From assembly GCA_023420795.1 (NCBI GenBank), contig JAEZVM010000152.1:1-11988 (forward strand): a stretch of DNA of 11,988 bases, written 5' to 3'. A program made the position numbers and the translations under genes. This DNA is from Pseudomonadota bacterium. Lineage in GTDB: Bacteria > Pseudomonadota > Gammaproteobacteria > Burkholderiales > Burkholderiaceae_D. Of the stretch, positions 1 to 7,065 are shown piece by piece. The notes beneath the pieces were generated by a model. That model saw nothing but the letters and a program-made list of their open reading frames with translations, was not told the DNA's origin and did no database searches. Every line of letters begins with the position of its first letter. The stretch's first letter is position 1.

Positions 1-272
1 CCCGGGAAGCTGAACACTAGTCTGATCTGAAACCACTGTTCCAGCCACTGGCCGAATGCGTTCTGCGGGCTGAAGGCGAGCAGCAGGTAGAAGCCGAGTA
101 CCGAGGGCGGGAGTACCAGTGGCATGCTGACCAGAGTCTCGATGACGGGCTTGAAGCGTGTGCGGGTGTAGGCAATCCAGTATGCGAGGGGAATGCCAAT
201 CAGGAACAGGATTAGCGTCGTGATTGCGGCGAGCTGGAAGGTGAGCAGCAGCGGTTGCCAGTCGTACGTCAC
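1..272 (-). CDS. modB: Molybdate ABC transporter permease ModB, N-terminal part (cut by window edge)
   Basis: Inner-membrane permease of the ModABC importer, which moves molybdate into the cytoplasm using ATP hydrolysis by ModC. About 90 N-terminal residues are present; the family is usually about 225 residues, so the C-terminal half lies left of the window. The start is a GTG at 270-272 giving MTYDWQPLLLTFQLA. A first hydrophobic segment (about residues 8-33) is followed by the very typical ModB stretch MPLVLPPSVLGFYLLLAFSP (about residues 50-69) and then QNAFGQWLEQWF. The GTG overlaps the TGA of the upstream Mop gene as GTGA, which supports this start and suggests translational coupling. 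No modA is visible next to it. The identification is strong; the partial state is only an edge effect. Confidence 0.93.
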   Translation of the reverse strand, partial: MTYDWQPLLLTFQLAAITTLILFLIGIPLAYWIAYTRTRFKPVIETLVSMPLVLPPSVLGFYLLLAFSPQNAFGQWLEQWFQIRLVFSFP

Positions 273-679
273 TCGGCTGTCTCCGTCAACACGGTCATTT
301 CGTTGGATTTGACCAGTCCTTCGACACTGTCGCCGGGGATTATCTCCAATGCATGCGATGAACGGGTGGTGATGATCGATTCGATCGTGTAACCGCTGAA
401 TTCCAGGGTGACCCGGGTCAACAGCTTTCCACGTTCGATCGCGGTGACTTTGCAGGGCAACCGGTTGCGCATGCTGAGCAGACCTGACAGGTTCTTTGCC
501 AGTGACACTTCTGTTTCCTTGAAAAGAAGCGTCACCGGCATGCCCTTGGCCCAGGTGTTTACTTCGTCGCCGGCACCGATCAGCGCCGCAGTGAAGCGAT
601 GTTCTCCCACCGCAGCCTCTACCAATGCAATGCTGCCATGTACTTCAATGGCGGTAATGCTGGCAGGCAGGCGGTTCAT
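269..679 (-). CDS. Two-domain Mop/TOBE molybdate-binding protein
   Basis: A 136-residue protein made of two tandem Mop (TOBE) domains, about residues 1-64 and 69-133. The second carries the classical pattern: SMRNRLPCKVTAIERG, then IESIITTRSSHALEI, then PGDSVEGLVKSNEMTVL. The first repeats the same layout (MNRLPASITAIEVHGSIALVE ... GMPVTLLFKETEVSLAKN) in more diverged form. There is no helix-turn-helix domain, so this is not full-length ModE but resembles the stand-alone 'dimop' or molbindin proteins, which bind molybdate or tungstate as oligomers in the cytoplasm. It ends in a GTGA overlap with modB, which supports a role in molybdate storage or homeostasis. It starts 22 bases after the rng stop; I see no strong Shine-Dalgarno, so coupling to rng is possible. 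Confidence 0.88.
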   Translation of the reverse strand: MNRLPASITAIEVHGSIALVEAAVGEHRFTAALIGAGDEVNTWAKGMPVTLLFKETEVSLAKNLSGLLSMRNRLPCKVTAIERGKLLTRVTLEFSGYTIESIITTRSSHALEIIPGDSVEGLVKSNEMTVLTETAE

Positions 680-701
680 GGCAGCGGGCGTGGCTTAAGG
701 G

Positions 702-2165
702 TTACATCAGGATGATGTCGTATTGTTCCTGATGATAAATCGTCTCCACCTGCAGCGAAATCGGCTTGCCGATGAAGTCGCCCAGCATCGCGAGATGCTG
801 CGATTCTTCTTCAAGAAACATATCGACCACTACCTGTGCTGCGAGAATGCGGAACTCGCGCGGGTTGAACTGTTTCGCTTCGCGCAGCAATTCGCGCAGG
901 ATCTCGTAGCAGATGGTGCGCGCGGTCTTGACTTGCCCCTTGCCGCCGCAAGCCGGGCAGATCTCGCACAAAATATGCGCGAGTGACTCGCGGGTACGCT
1001 TGCGCGTCATCTCGACCAGTCCCAATTGGGAGAAGCCCGATACCGACACCTTGGTGCGGTCGCGCGACAAGGCCTTGTGCAACTCTGCGAGCACGGCGTT
1101 GCGATGCTCCACGTTCTCCATGTCGATGAAGTCGAGGATAATGATGCCGCCGAGATTGCGCAGTCTGAGTTGCCGTGCGATCGCATGCGCGGCTTCGAGA
1201 TTGGTCTTGAAGATCGTGTCGTCGAAGTTGCGGCCGGTGACGTAACTGCCGGTATTGACGTCGATCGTGGTCATTGCCTCGGTCTGGTCGATGATCAGAT
1301 AACCGCCCGACTTCAGATCGACGCGCCGGCCAAGCGCGCGCTGGATTTCTTCTTCCACGCCGTACAGATCGAACAGCGGCCGTTCACCGGTGTAGTGCAC
1401 CAGCTTCGACAGGACCGATGGCGTATAGGTGGTGCCGAACTGTTGCAATCTCTGGAAGTTCTCGCGCGAGTCGATCTGGATGGTCGAGGTCTCGTCATTG
1501 ACGAAGTCGCGCAGTACGCGCTGCGCCAGGCTCAGGTCCTGATACAGCAGGGTCGGCGCAGGTTTCGTCTTCGCGTTCTGCGTGATGGCGGCCCAGGTCT
1601 TGCGCAGATAGTCGATATCCATCTGCAGGTCGGCCTCGGAAGCATCTTCCGCCATGGTGCGAATGATGACGCCGCCTTTTTCTTCCGGCGGCATCAGCTT
1701 CTGCACCTTTTCCTTCAACAGCTCGCGCTCGGCTTCGTTTTCGATGCGCTGCGAAATGCCGATGTGCGGGTCCTGCGGCAGATACACCAGCATGCGGCCG
1801 GCGATGGAGATTTGCGTGGACAGGCGCGCCCCCTTGGTGCCGATAGGGTCCTTGATGACCTGCACCATGATCGATTGCCCGTCGTACAGCAGCTTTTCGA
1901 TCGGCGTCGAGCCGGCATTCGAATTGTCATGCGGCCGCGATTCCCAGATATCGGCAACATGCAGAAATGCCGCGCGCTCCAGTCCGATGTCGATGAAGGC
2001 CGACTGCATCCCCGGCAGCACGCGCACGACTTTGCCGAGATAGATGTTGCCGGCTATGCCGCGCGACAGCGTGCGCTCGATATGCAGTTCCTGCACCGCG
2101 CCTTGAAGGATCAATGCCACCCGCGTCTCCTGCGGTGTGATATTGATGAGAATGTCTTCGCTCAT
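702..2165 (-). CDS. rng: Ribonuclease G
   Basis: Endoribonuclease of the RNase E/G family; in known members it matures the 5' end of 16S rRNA and cleaves AU-rich single-stranded RNA in the cytoplasm. The 487-residue length matches RNase G, not the longer RNase E with its scaffold tail. Visible parts: the typical N-terminus MSEDILINITPQETRVAL; an S1 domain from about residue 39 (GNIYLGKVVRVLPGMQSAFI) to about 128; a DNase I-like catalytic core with the Mg-binding aspartates Asp302 (in IDVNTG) and Asp345 (in IIILDFIDME); and the zinc-link motif CPACGGKG with Cys403 and Cys406. The ATG overlaps the maf TGA as ATGA, so maf and rng are probably translationally coupled. All key residues are present, and the frame is intact. 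Confidence 0.96.
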   Translation of the reverse strand: MSEDILINITPQETRVALILQGAVQELHIERTLSRGIAGNIYLGKVVRVLPGMQSAFIDIGLERAAFLHVADIWESRPHDNSNAGSTPIEKLLYDGQSIMVQVIKDPIGTKGARLSTQISIAGRMLVYLPQDPHIGISQRIENEAERELLKEKVQKLMPPEEKGGVIIRTMAEDASEADLQMDIDYLRKTWAAITQNAKTKPAPTLLYQDLSLAQRVLRDFVNDETSTIQIDSRENFQRLQQFGTTYTPSVLSKLVHYTGERPLFDLYGVEEEIQRALGRRVDLKSGGYLIIDQTEAMTTIDVNTGSYVTGRNFDDTIFKTNLEAAHAIARQLRLRNLGGIIILDFIDMENVEHRNAVLAELHKALSRDRTKVSVSGFSQLGLVEMTRKRTRESLAHILCEICPACGGKGQVKTARTICYEILRELLREAKQFNPREFRILAAQVVVDMFLEEESQHLAMLGDFIGKPISLQVETIYHQEQYDIILM

Positions 2166-2782
2166 AGAATCGGAATGCCGGCTTGTTTTATCAGTTGTGC
2201 GGTTTCGAAGAGCGGCAGCCCCATGATGCCGGTGTAGCTGCCGGCGATGCGCTCGACGAATACCGCTGCCATTCCCTGGATGCCGTACCCGCCTGCCTTG
2301 TCATAGGGTTCGGATGTCGCGCAATAGGCGCGCATGGTTTCTTCGCTCAACTTCGACAGCGTGACGTCGGAAACCTGCGTGATCTGCGTGATGTTCTCGT
2401 CATGATGCAATGCGACGCTGGTGAGCACCTGATGCGTGCGCCCGGACAGCAGGCGCAGCATGTCCATCGCTTCGCGCGCATCGGCGGGTTTGCCGAGTAT
2501 GCGGCCATCAATCGCCACAGTCGTATCGGCGCTCAGCAGCGGGCGCAACGGCAGGCGGCGCAGCAGCATGATGCGCGCCGCGTGCTCGATCTTCTCGCGC
2601 GTCACGCGCACCACATAGTCCTGCGGCTTCTCATCCGGCAGCACTTCCTCGCTGACTTCCGGCCCACGCGGCGACTGGTCGCGCAGCAGCAGCAGTTCGA
2701 ATTCGACGCCGATCTGCCGCAGCAGCTCGCGGCGGCGCGGACTCTTGGAAGCGAGGTAAATCTTGTTATCTACCGGTTTCAT
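2162..2782 (-). CDS. maf: Maf-type nucleoside triphosphate pyrophosphatase (YhdE-like, dTTP/UTP)
   Basis: House-cleaning enzyme that hydrolyses non-canonical or excess nucleoside triphosphates to the monophosphate and pyrophosphate. The 206-residue protein has the Maf signature SKSPRRRELL (residues 12-21), the catalytic aspartate in SADTTVAIDG (Asp86), ILGKPAD with the SGRTHQVLT block, and the late motif YDKAGGYGIQG plus GSYTGIMGLP. The ADTTVAIDG and DKAGGYGIQG forms fit the YhdE subfamily (dTTP/UTP) better than the YceF subfamily (m7GTP, which has GSDQ). I chose the ATG at 2780-2782: it starts just before IYLASKSPRR, and TAAGAG at the rlmH stop sits 7 bases upstream as a ribosome site. The same frame stays open further upstream, but that would only run into rlmH. 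It lies 10 bases after rlmH and ends in the ATGA overlap with rng. Confidence 0.95.
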   Translation of the reverse strand: MKPVDNKIYLASKSPRRRELLRQIGVEFELLLLRDQSPRGPEVSEEVLPDEKPQDYVVRVTREKIEHAARIMLLRRLPLRPLLSADTTVAIDGRILGKPADAREAMDMLRLLSGRTHQVLTSVALHHDENITQITQVSDVTLSKLSEETMRAYCATSEPYDKAGGYGIQGMAAVFVERIAGSYTGIMGLPLFETAQLIKQAGIPIL

Positions 2783-2792
2783 GGAATTGCTC

Positions 2793-3263
2793 TTATACCC
2801 GATGATAGGGGTGATTCTGCGTGATCGACCAGGCGCGGTACAACTGTTCGGCGAGCAGCACGCGCACCATCCCGTGCGGCAGCGTGAGGCTGGAAATCCG
2901 GACCAGCATGTCGGCGGACGCCTTGAACCCTGCGTCCAGTCCATCCGCACCGCCGATCACGAATGTAACATCCCGACCGTCTTGTTGCCACTGCGACAGG
3001 AGGTGCGAGAGTTGCATGGTCGTCAGATCCTTGCCTCGTTCATCGAGTGCAATGATCCGCGCTCCTTTCGGGATTGCCGCCTCGATCTTCGTCCGTTCCA
3101 AGACCATCACCGTTTCGGCGGTCTTGCTGCCGGAACGTTCGACCGGCTTGATCTCCTTGAGATGAATGCGGCATTCCGGCGGCATGCGTTTCGCATATTC
3201 GCCGAAGCCTTCCTCGATCCAGCCTGGCATTTTGTGCCCGACCGCAGCAATCACGAGCTGCAT
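2793..3263 (-). CDS. rlmH: 23S rRNA pseudouridine-1915 N3-methyltransferase RlmH
   Basis: SPOUT-fold methyltransferase that uses S-adenosylmethionine to methylate pseudouridine 1915 in helix 69 of 23S rRNA on the assembled 70S ribosome. The 156-residue length is exactly family-typical. The knotted cofactor site is recognisable as FVIGGADGLD (residues 101-110) followed by SSLTLPHGMVRVLLAEQLYRA, and the protein ends in the conserved HPYHR (151-155). The start ATG is 9 bases after the rsfS stop. RsfS and RlmH both act on the large subunit, and their adjacency is a common bacterial arrangement. No oddities seen. Confidence 0.97.
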   Translation of the reverse strand: MQLVIAAVGHKMPGWIEEGFGEYAKRMPPECRIHLKEIKPVERSGSKTAETVMVLERTKIEAAIPKGARIIALDERGKDLTTMQLSHLLSQWQQDGRDVTFVIGGADGLDAGFKASADMLVRISSLTLPHGMVRVLLAEQLYRAWSITQNHPYHRV

Positions 3264-3272
3264 GGCGGAGAG

Positions 3273-3902
3273 TTATCCGGCGGCTTTCTTGACGGCGCGC
3301 TTGGCTGCGGTCTTTCTCGGCGCGGCGGTTTTTGCGGCGGCAACCTTCACTGTCTTGCCGGCGGGCGCCTTGGCCGTCTTCGCCGTCTTTGCAGCAGCGG
3401 TTTTGGTTGCAGTCTTGGTGGCTGTTTTCTTTGCAGCGGTTTTGCGCGCCGGCTTCTTTGGCTCCTCGTCCACCGTGGTCTGGCTGGCTGCAAGGTGGCG
3501 CGAACGCTTCTTCGGTGCTTCTTCGCCGGTTTCGGACGCGATGCGCTTGGACGTGCGTTTGGCCGCGCCGAACTTCACTTCCTTTTCACCCCAGATTTCT
3601 TCCAGGCGGTAGTAGTCGCGGATTGCCGGCTGCATGATGTGTACCACCATGTCGCCGAGATCGACCAGCACCCATTCGCCGGTATCCTCGCCTTCGATGC
3701 TGACGATGGTGCCGCCTTTTTCCTTCACCTTGTCGCGCACCGATGCGGCCAGCGCCTTGGTCTGGCGGTTGGAAGTACCGGACGCGATCGCCAGACGGTC
3801 GAACATGCTGGTCAGGTGTACGGTGTCATAGACCCGGATGTCCTGGGCTTTGATGTCTTCCAAGGCGTCGATTACGGTGGATTGCAGTTTTTTGATGTCC
3901 AT
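3273..3902 (-). CDS. rsfS: Ribosome silencing factor RsfS with long Lys/Ala/Thr-rich C-terminal tail
   Basis: RsfS (Iojap family) binds ribosomal protein uL14 and blocks 30S-50S joining when nutrients are short. Residues 1 to about 107 form the complete family domain: SGTSNRQTKALAASV (41-55), GEWVLVDLGDMVVHIM (75-90) and RDYYRLEEIWG (95-105). Known RsfS proteins are usually about 105-120 residues; this one has 209. The extra 100 residues are low-complexity. Residues 151-209 contain 22 Ala, 15 Lys and 11 Thr and no acidic residue, in AKT/ATKT-like repeats resembling bacterial histone H1-like proteins. The tail is in frame with the domain and stops at a normal TAA, so it is not an assembly artefact that I can see. 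The ATG shares one base with the nadD stop (TAATG). Its function is unknown; nucleic-acid or rRNA binding is an inference. Confidence 0.93.
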   Translation of the reverse strand: MDIKKLQSTVIDALEDIKAQDIRVYDTVHLTSMFDRLAIASGTSNRQTKALAASVRDKVKEKGGTIVSIEGEDTGEWVLVDLGDMVVHIMQPAIRDYYRLEEIWGEKEVKFGAAKRTSKRIASETGEEAPKKRSRHLAASQTTVDEEPKKPARKTAAKKTATKTATKTAAAKTAKTAKAPAGKTVKVAAAKTAAPRKTAAKRAVKKAAG

Positions 3903-4579
3903 TAATTTCGATAAAGATGATGTTGTTTTATATAGTCTAGCACCCCAGCCGGCAGGAGCGACCCGGCGTGATGGCCATTTTTCAGAGCGTCGCGTATCCC
4001 GGTAGAGGACACATCGACTGCCAAGTTGGTTGCAAGATATGTCAGTCCGTGTGGCGTATTCCTTATCTGATCAGGCGTGGCGGCCCGGCGTGTGAATTCC
4101 CGTTGCACCTCCGCAGGCACGTGCCCGGCATCCATATTGAAGCCGGGGCGTGATGCAGCGCACAGATGTGCATAATCAAACAGGCGCTGCCATTCTTTCC
4201 AGGTATTCAGTTTCTGCAGCTGGTCGGCACCGATCAGGAAGGAAATCGATGCCTCCGGCCCAAGTTCTGAGCGTATCGCCCTCAGCGTGTCGATGGAGTA
4301 GGTCGCGCCGTCGCGGCGGATTTCCTGCTCGTCGACTGTTACCGGAACCTTTGACCGCGCGAATGCACGCTGCAGCATCTCGACCCGATGCTCCGGTGCT
4401 GTGCGCAGGCCGTTTTTTTGCCACGGCTGGCCAGCGGGAATCACGCGCAACTCATCGGGGTGCAGCAGTACTGCAAAATAATCGCCCAGTGCAACATGGC
4501 CGTTATGCACAGGGTCGAAGCTGCCGCCGAGCAGGGCGATGCAGCGCCTGCCTTCGGCGGTTTTGCTGCCAGTACTCAC
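3902..4579 (-). CDS. nadD: Nicotinate-nucleotide adenylyltransferase NadD
   Basis: Transfers AMP from ATP to nicotinate mononucleotide to make deamido-NAD, the penultimate step of NAD synthesis in the cytoplasm. The 225-residue protein has the nucleotidyltransferase signature GGSFDPVHNGH (residues 18-28) and the second ATP-binding motif SSTGIR (about 191-196). No ATG is available near the N-terminus. I chose the GTG at 4577-4579 because it overlaps the hemF TGA as GTGA, like other junctions in this cluster; a TTG two codons upstream (4583-4585) is the alternative and would add two residues. The stop overlaps the rsfS ATG by one base. The nadD-rsfS-rlmH order is widely conserved in bacteria, and NadD identity is secure. 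Confidence 0.95.
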   Translation of the reverse strand: MSTGSKTAEGRRCIALLGGSFDPVHNGHVALGDYFAVLLHPDELRVIPAGQPWQKNGLRTAPEHRVEMLQRAFARSKVPVTVDEQEIRRDGATYSIDTLRAIRSELGPEASISFLIGADQLQKLNTWKEWQRLFDYAHLCAASRPGFNMDAGHVPAEVQREFTRRAATPDQIRNTPHGLTYLATNLAVDVSSTGIRDALKNGHHAGSLLPAGVLDYIKQHHLYRN

Positions 4580-5502
4580 ACCCAATCCCGCGGCGTCAGG
4601 AAATCAGAGTACAGCTGCGCTTCCGGCGTGCCCGGTTCCGGCGTCCAGTCGTAGCGCCATTTGACGACCGGCGGCATCGACATCAGGATCGACTCGGTGC
4701 GCCCGCCGGACTGCAGGCCGAACAGCGTGCCGCGATCGAAAACCAGGTTGAATTCGACGTAGCGGCCGCGCCGGTAAGCCTGGAAGTCGCGTTCGCGCTC
4801 GCCGTAGGGCATGTCCTTGCGGCGCTGCAGGAGCGGTAGGTAGGCATCGATGAAATGATCGCCGACGCTTTTTATCATCGCAAAGCTCTGCTCGAAGCCG
4901 AGTTCGTGGAAGTCGTCGAAGAAGATGCCGCCGGCACCGCGCGGTTCCTTGCGATGCTTCAGGTAGAAATACTCATCGCACCACTTCTTGAAGCGCGGAT
5001 GCAGGTCGGCGCCGAACGGCGCAAGCGCATCGCGGCAGGTGCGGTGGAAATGCCGGACATCCTCTTCGAAGCCGTAATACGGTGTCAGGTCCATGCCGCC
5101 ACCGAACCACCAGACCGGTTCCTCGCCTTCCTTGGTGGCAGCGAAGAAGCGCACGTTCATGTGCGAAGTCGGTGCGTAGGGATTGCGCGGATGCAGCACC
5201 AGCGACACGCCCATCGCTTCCCAGCTACGGCCGGCGATTTCTGGGCGGTTGGCGGCTGCGGTCGGAGGCAGGCTGCTGCCGGCGACATGCGAAAAGCCGA
5301 CACCCGCCCGTTCAAGCACATTGCCTTCTTCGAGGATGCGCGAAATGCCGCCGCCGGAAATGGGACCGGTATCCTTTGGGCGCTGCCAGTTGTCGATGAT
5401 GAAGGTCTTGCCGTCGATTTGTTCCAGTGCAGTGACGATGCGGGATTGCAGGGCGAGCAGGTGGGTTTTGACGATGGCGGAATTGTTGGGGGAGTGAGTC
5501 AT
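4576..5502 (-). CDS. hemF: Oxygen-dependent coproporphyrinogen-III oxidase HemF
   Basis: Catalyses the oxidative decarboxylation of coproporphyrinogen III to protoporphyrinogen IX in heme synthesis, using O2; cytoplasmic homodimer. The 308-residue length is typical. Family blocks visible: SLVLHPRNPYAPTSHMNVRF (about 100-119, including the conserved His104), WWFGGGMDLTPYY (131-143), GGIFFDDFHELGFEQSF (191-207), and YVEFNLVFDRGTLFGLQSGG (248-267) with RTESILMSMPP after it. The ATG at 5500-5502 is the first gene start after the 273-base gap downstream of purD, so hemF is the likely first gene of the compact run towards modB. I see no strong Shine-Dalgarno and no convincing promoter. Its presence indicates an oxygen-using lifestyle. 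Confidence 0.97.
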   Translation of the reverse strand: MTHSPNNSAIVKTHLLALQSRIVTALEQIDGKTFIIDNWQRPKDTGPISGGGISRILEEGNVLERAGVGFSHVAGSSLPPTAAANRPEIAGRSWEAMGVSLVLHPRNPYAPTSHMNVRFFAATKEGEEPVWWFGGGMDLTPYYGFEEDVRHFHRTCRDALAPFGADLHPRFKKWCDEYFYLKHRKEPRGAGGIFFDDFHELGFEQSFAMIKSVGDHFIDAYLPLLQRRKDMPYGERERDFQAYRRGRYVEFNLVFDRGTLFGLQSGGRTESILMSMPPVVKWRYDWTPEPGTPEAQLYSDFLTPRDWV

Positions 5503-5614
5503 CTTTATAAATCGTTCCGCGCGGGCGGGAATTAACGGCCGGGGCCAGGATTACTGGGTTTCTTCAGTGAAGCAGTATTGCCGGCTCTTCCTGGAGACTG
5601 CCGGAGGCGGCCCG

Positions 5615-5670
5615 GCGGTCGCTTACTTCCTTTGTCTCGCCAAAGAAAGTAAGCAAAGAAAGGCGACCGC
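5615..5670. repeat. Interrupted inverted repeat, probably a dispersed extragenic element
   Basis: The outer arms GCGGTCGC (5615-5622) and GCGACCGC (5663-5670) are perfect reverse complements. Inside them CTTACTTCCTTTG (5622-5634) pairs with CAAAGAAAGTAAG (5641-5653) with one mismatch, around the loop TCTCGC (5635-5640). The bases 5654-5662 between the inner and outer right arms are unpaired. The motif 'AAAGAAAGTAAGCAAAGAAAGG' in spirit matches a repeat that I recall as common between genes in Burkholderiales and some gammaproteobacteria; this recollection was not searched. As RNA it would fold into a strong stem, so it could affect transcription read-through or message stability between purD and hemF. 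Confidence 0.7.
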
Positions 5671-5678
5671 GCAGCCGC

Positions 5679-5695
5679 TGCCCCGTCAGGGGGCA
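5679..5695. repeat. Small perfect hairpin next to the dispersed repeat
   Basis: TGCCCC (5679-5684) and GGGGCA (5690-5695) are perfect reverse complements around a five-base loop (5685-5689). It lies 8 bases from the larger inverted repeat and is probably part of the same element. There is no T-run on either strand, so it is not a typical intrinsic terminator. Confidence 0.5.
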
Positions 5696-5775
5696 ATAGA
5701 GCGAGCGGCAAATCGGAAATTCCACCCTTCCGGCATGACTTCCTGACGCTGAACGACTACTCGGTGTGGGTGAAA

Positions 5776-7050
5776 TTACGCAGGCCGCTTCAATGCCCGC
5801 CATCCAATATCGCGCCGGAATTGCGCGCCATCGAAATGGATCCGGTCAACCACGTCATAAGCATTTTTCTGCGCGATGCGCACGCTGTCGCCCAGGCCCA
5901 CCACGCACAGCACGCGGCCACCGGAGGTGGTCAGCTTGCCGCCCGTGTTTGCGGTGCTGGCGTGGAAAGTCACGCAGTCGGCCGTTTCTGCCGGAATGCC
6001 GGTGATTGTGTCGCCCTTGCGCGGCGCATCCGGATAGCCTGCGGCTGCCATCACGACGCCGAGCGCGGTGCGGCGGTCCCATTCGAGTTCCACCTGATCG
6101 AGCGTGCCGTTGACCGCATGTTCCATCACGCCGACCAGATCGGTCTTCAGGCGCGCCATGATCGGCTGGGTTTCCGGGTCGCCCATGCGGCAGTTGAATT
6201 CCAGCGTCTTTGGGTTGCCCTTGGCATCGATCATCAGGCCCGCATACAGGAAGCCGGTAAACGGGATGCCGTCCTTCGTCATGCCGAGCACCGTGGGGTT
6301 GATGATCTCGCGCATGACGCGTGCATGCAGCGCAGGTGTCACGATGGGTGCAGGCGAGTAGGCGCCCATGCCGCCGGTGTTCGGACCTTCGTCGCCATCC
6401 TTCAGGCGCTTGTGATCCTGGCTGGTGGCCAGCGGCAGCACATGCTTGCCATCGACCATCACGATGAAGCTGGCTTCTTCGCCGGCGAGGAATTCTTCGA
6501 TCACGACGCGCGCGCCGGCGTCGCCCAGCTTGTTGTCCGACAACATCATCTCGACGGCGGCATGCGCTTCTTCAATCGTCGCTGCAACCACCACGCCCTT
6601 ACCGGCAGCCAGGCCATCGGCCTTGATTACGATCGGCGCGCCTTTCTGGCTGATGTACTTGCGCGCAGCCTGCACATCGGAAAAGGTCTGGTAATCGGCG
6701 GTCGGAATGCGGTGGCGCTTCATGAAAGCCTTCGCGAAATCCTTCGAGCTTTCCAGCTGCGCGGCTTCCTTGGTCGGGCCGAAGATCTTCAGGCCGTGTT
6801 CGCGGAAGATGTTGACGATGCCGGCCGCCAGCGGCACTTCCGGGCCGACCACGGTCAGGCCTATGTTTTCCTTGATTGCGAACTGGGCCAGCCAGGTCGG
6901 ATCGCTGATGTCGATATTCTGCAGGCGCGGGTCGAGCGAAGTGCCGCCATTGCCGGGCGCAACATAAACCATTTGAATCCGCTCGGATTGTGCAAGCTTC
7001 CAAGCCAGGGCATGTTCGCGGCCGCCTGAGCCGACTACCAGAATTTTCAT
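5776..7050 (-). CDS. purD: Phosphoribosylamine-glycine ligase PurD (GAR synthetase)
   Basis: Second step of de novo purine synthesis: joins phosphoribosylamine and glycine with ATP to give glycinamide ribonucleotide; cytoplasmic ATP-grasp enzyme. The 424-residue length is typical. Domains in order: N-terminal Rossmann-like domain with VVGSGGREHAL (5-15) and VVGPEVPLAAGI (67-78); ATP-grasp domain with IKADGLAAGKGVVVA (142-156); the PurD signature around GPNTGGMGAYSPAP (222-235); metal-binding EFNCRMGDPETQ (284-295); and a C-terminal domain to residue 424. The start at 7048-7050 gives MKILVVGSGG directly. No Shine-Dalgarno is visible upstream (the leader reads ACATCTCCTC). The gene lies 92 bases after yebC, and the gap contains a palindrome and a hairpin. 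Confidence 0.97.
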   Translation of the reverse strand: MKILVVGSGGREHALAWKLAQSERIQMVYVAPGNGGTSLDPRLQNIDISDPTWLAQFAIKENIGLTVVGPEVPLAAGIVNIFREHGLKIFGPTKEAAQLESSKDFAKAFMKRHRIPTADYQTFSDVQAARKYISQKGAPIVIKADGLAAGKGVVVAATIEEAHAAVEMMLSDNKLGDAGARVVIEEFLAGEEASFIVMVDGKHVLPLATSQDHKRLKDGDEGPNTGGMGAYSPAPIVTPALHARVMREIINPTVLGMTKDGIPFTGFLYAGLMIDAKGNPKTLEFNCRMGDPETQPIMARLKTDLVGVMEHAVNGTLDQVELEWDRRTALGVVMAAAGYPDAPRKGDTITGIPAETADCVTFHASTANTGGKLTTSGGRVLCVVGLGDSVRIAQKNAYDVVDRIHFDGAQFRRDIGWRALKRPA

Positions 7051-7065
7051 GAGGAGATGTGTGAA

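Larger units (their letters stand above)
5503..5775. other. purD-hemF intergenic region carrying a dispersed repeat
   Basis: A 273-base stretch with no supportable gene. The middle (about 5603-5695) holds a large inverted repeat and a second small hairpin, listed separately. The frames that are open across it only translate the repeat. The side next to hemF (5503-5580) must hold the hemF leader if the gene has its own promoter, but I could not pick convincing -35 and -10 boxes. No classic hairpin followed by a T-run for purD is visible. Confidence 0.7.

Noticed and set aside
1026..2237. Long open frame on the plus strand antisense to rng (about 400 codons)
   Set aside because: It is the reverse shadow of RNase G, whose catalytic and zinc motifs are complete. 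The antisense product has no recognisable domain and is explained by high G+C at third codon positions.
2162..2950. Longer Maf reading with an N-terminal extension
   Set aside because: The extension overlaps rlmH in another frame. The ATG at 2780-2782 gives the normal Maf N-terminus and has a ribosome site at the rlmH stop.
5679..5695. Hairpin as intrinsic terminator of purD
   Set aside because: No T-run follows on the minus strand, and the hairpin appears to belong to the dispersed repeat.
5564..5803. Small open frame of 79 codons in the purD-hemF gap
   Set aside because: It translates the dispersed repeat, starts inside purD and has no ribosome site or family resemblance.
5764..7029. Long open frame on the plus strand antisense to purD (about 420 codons)
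   Set aside because: Shadow of PurD. The His/Ala/Arg-rich product resembles no family, and the sense strand encodes a full ATP-grasp enzyme.
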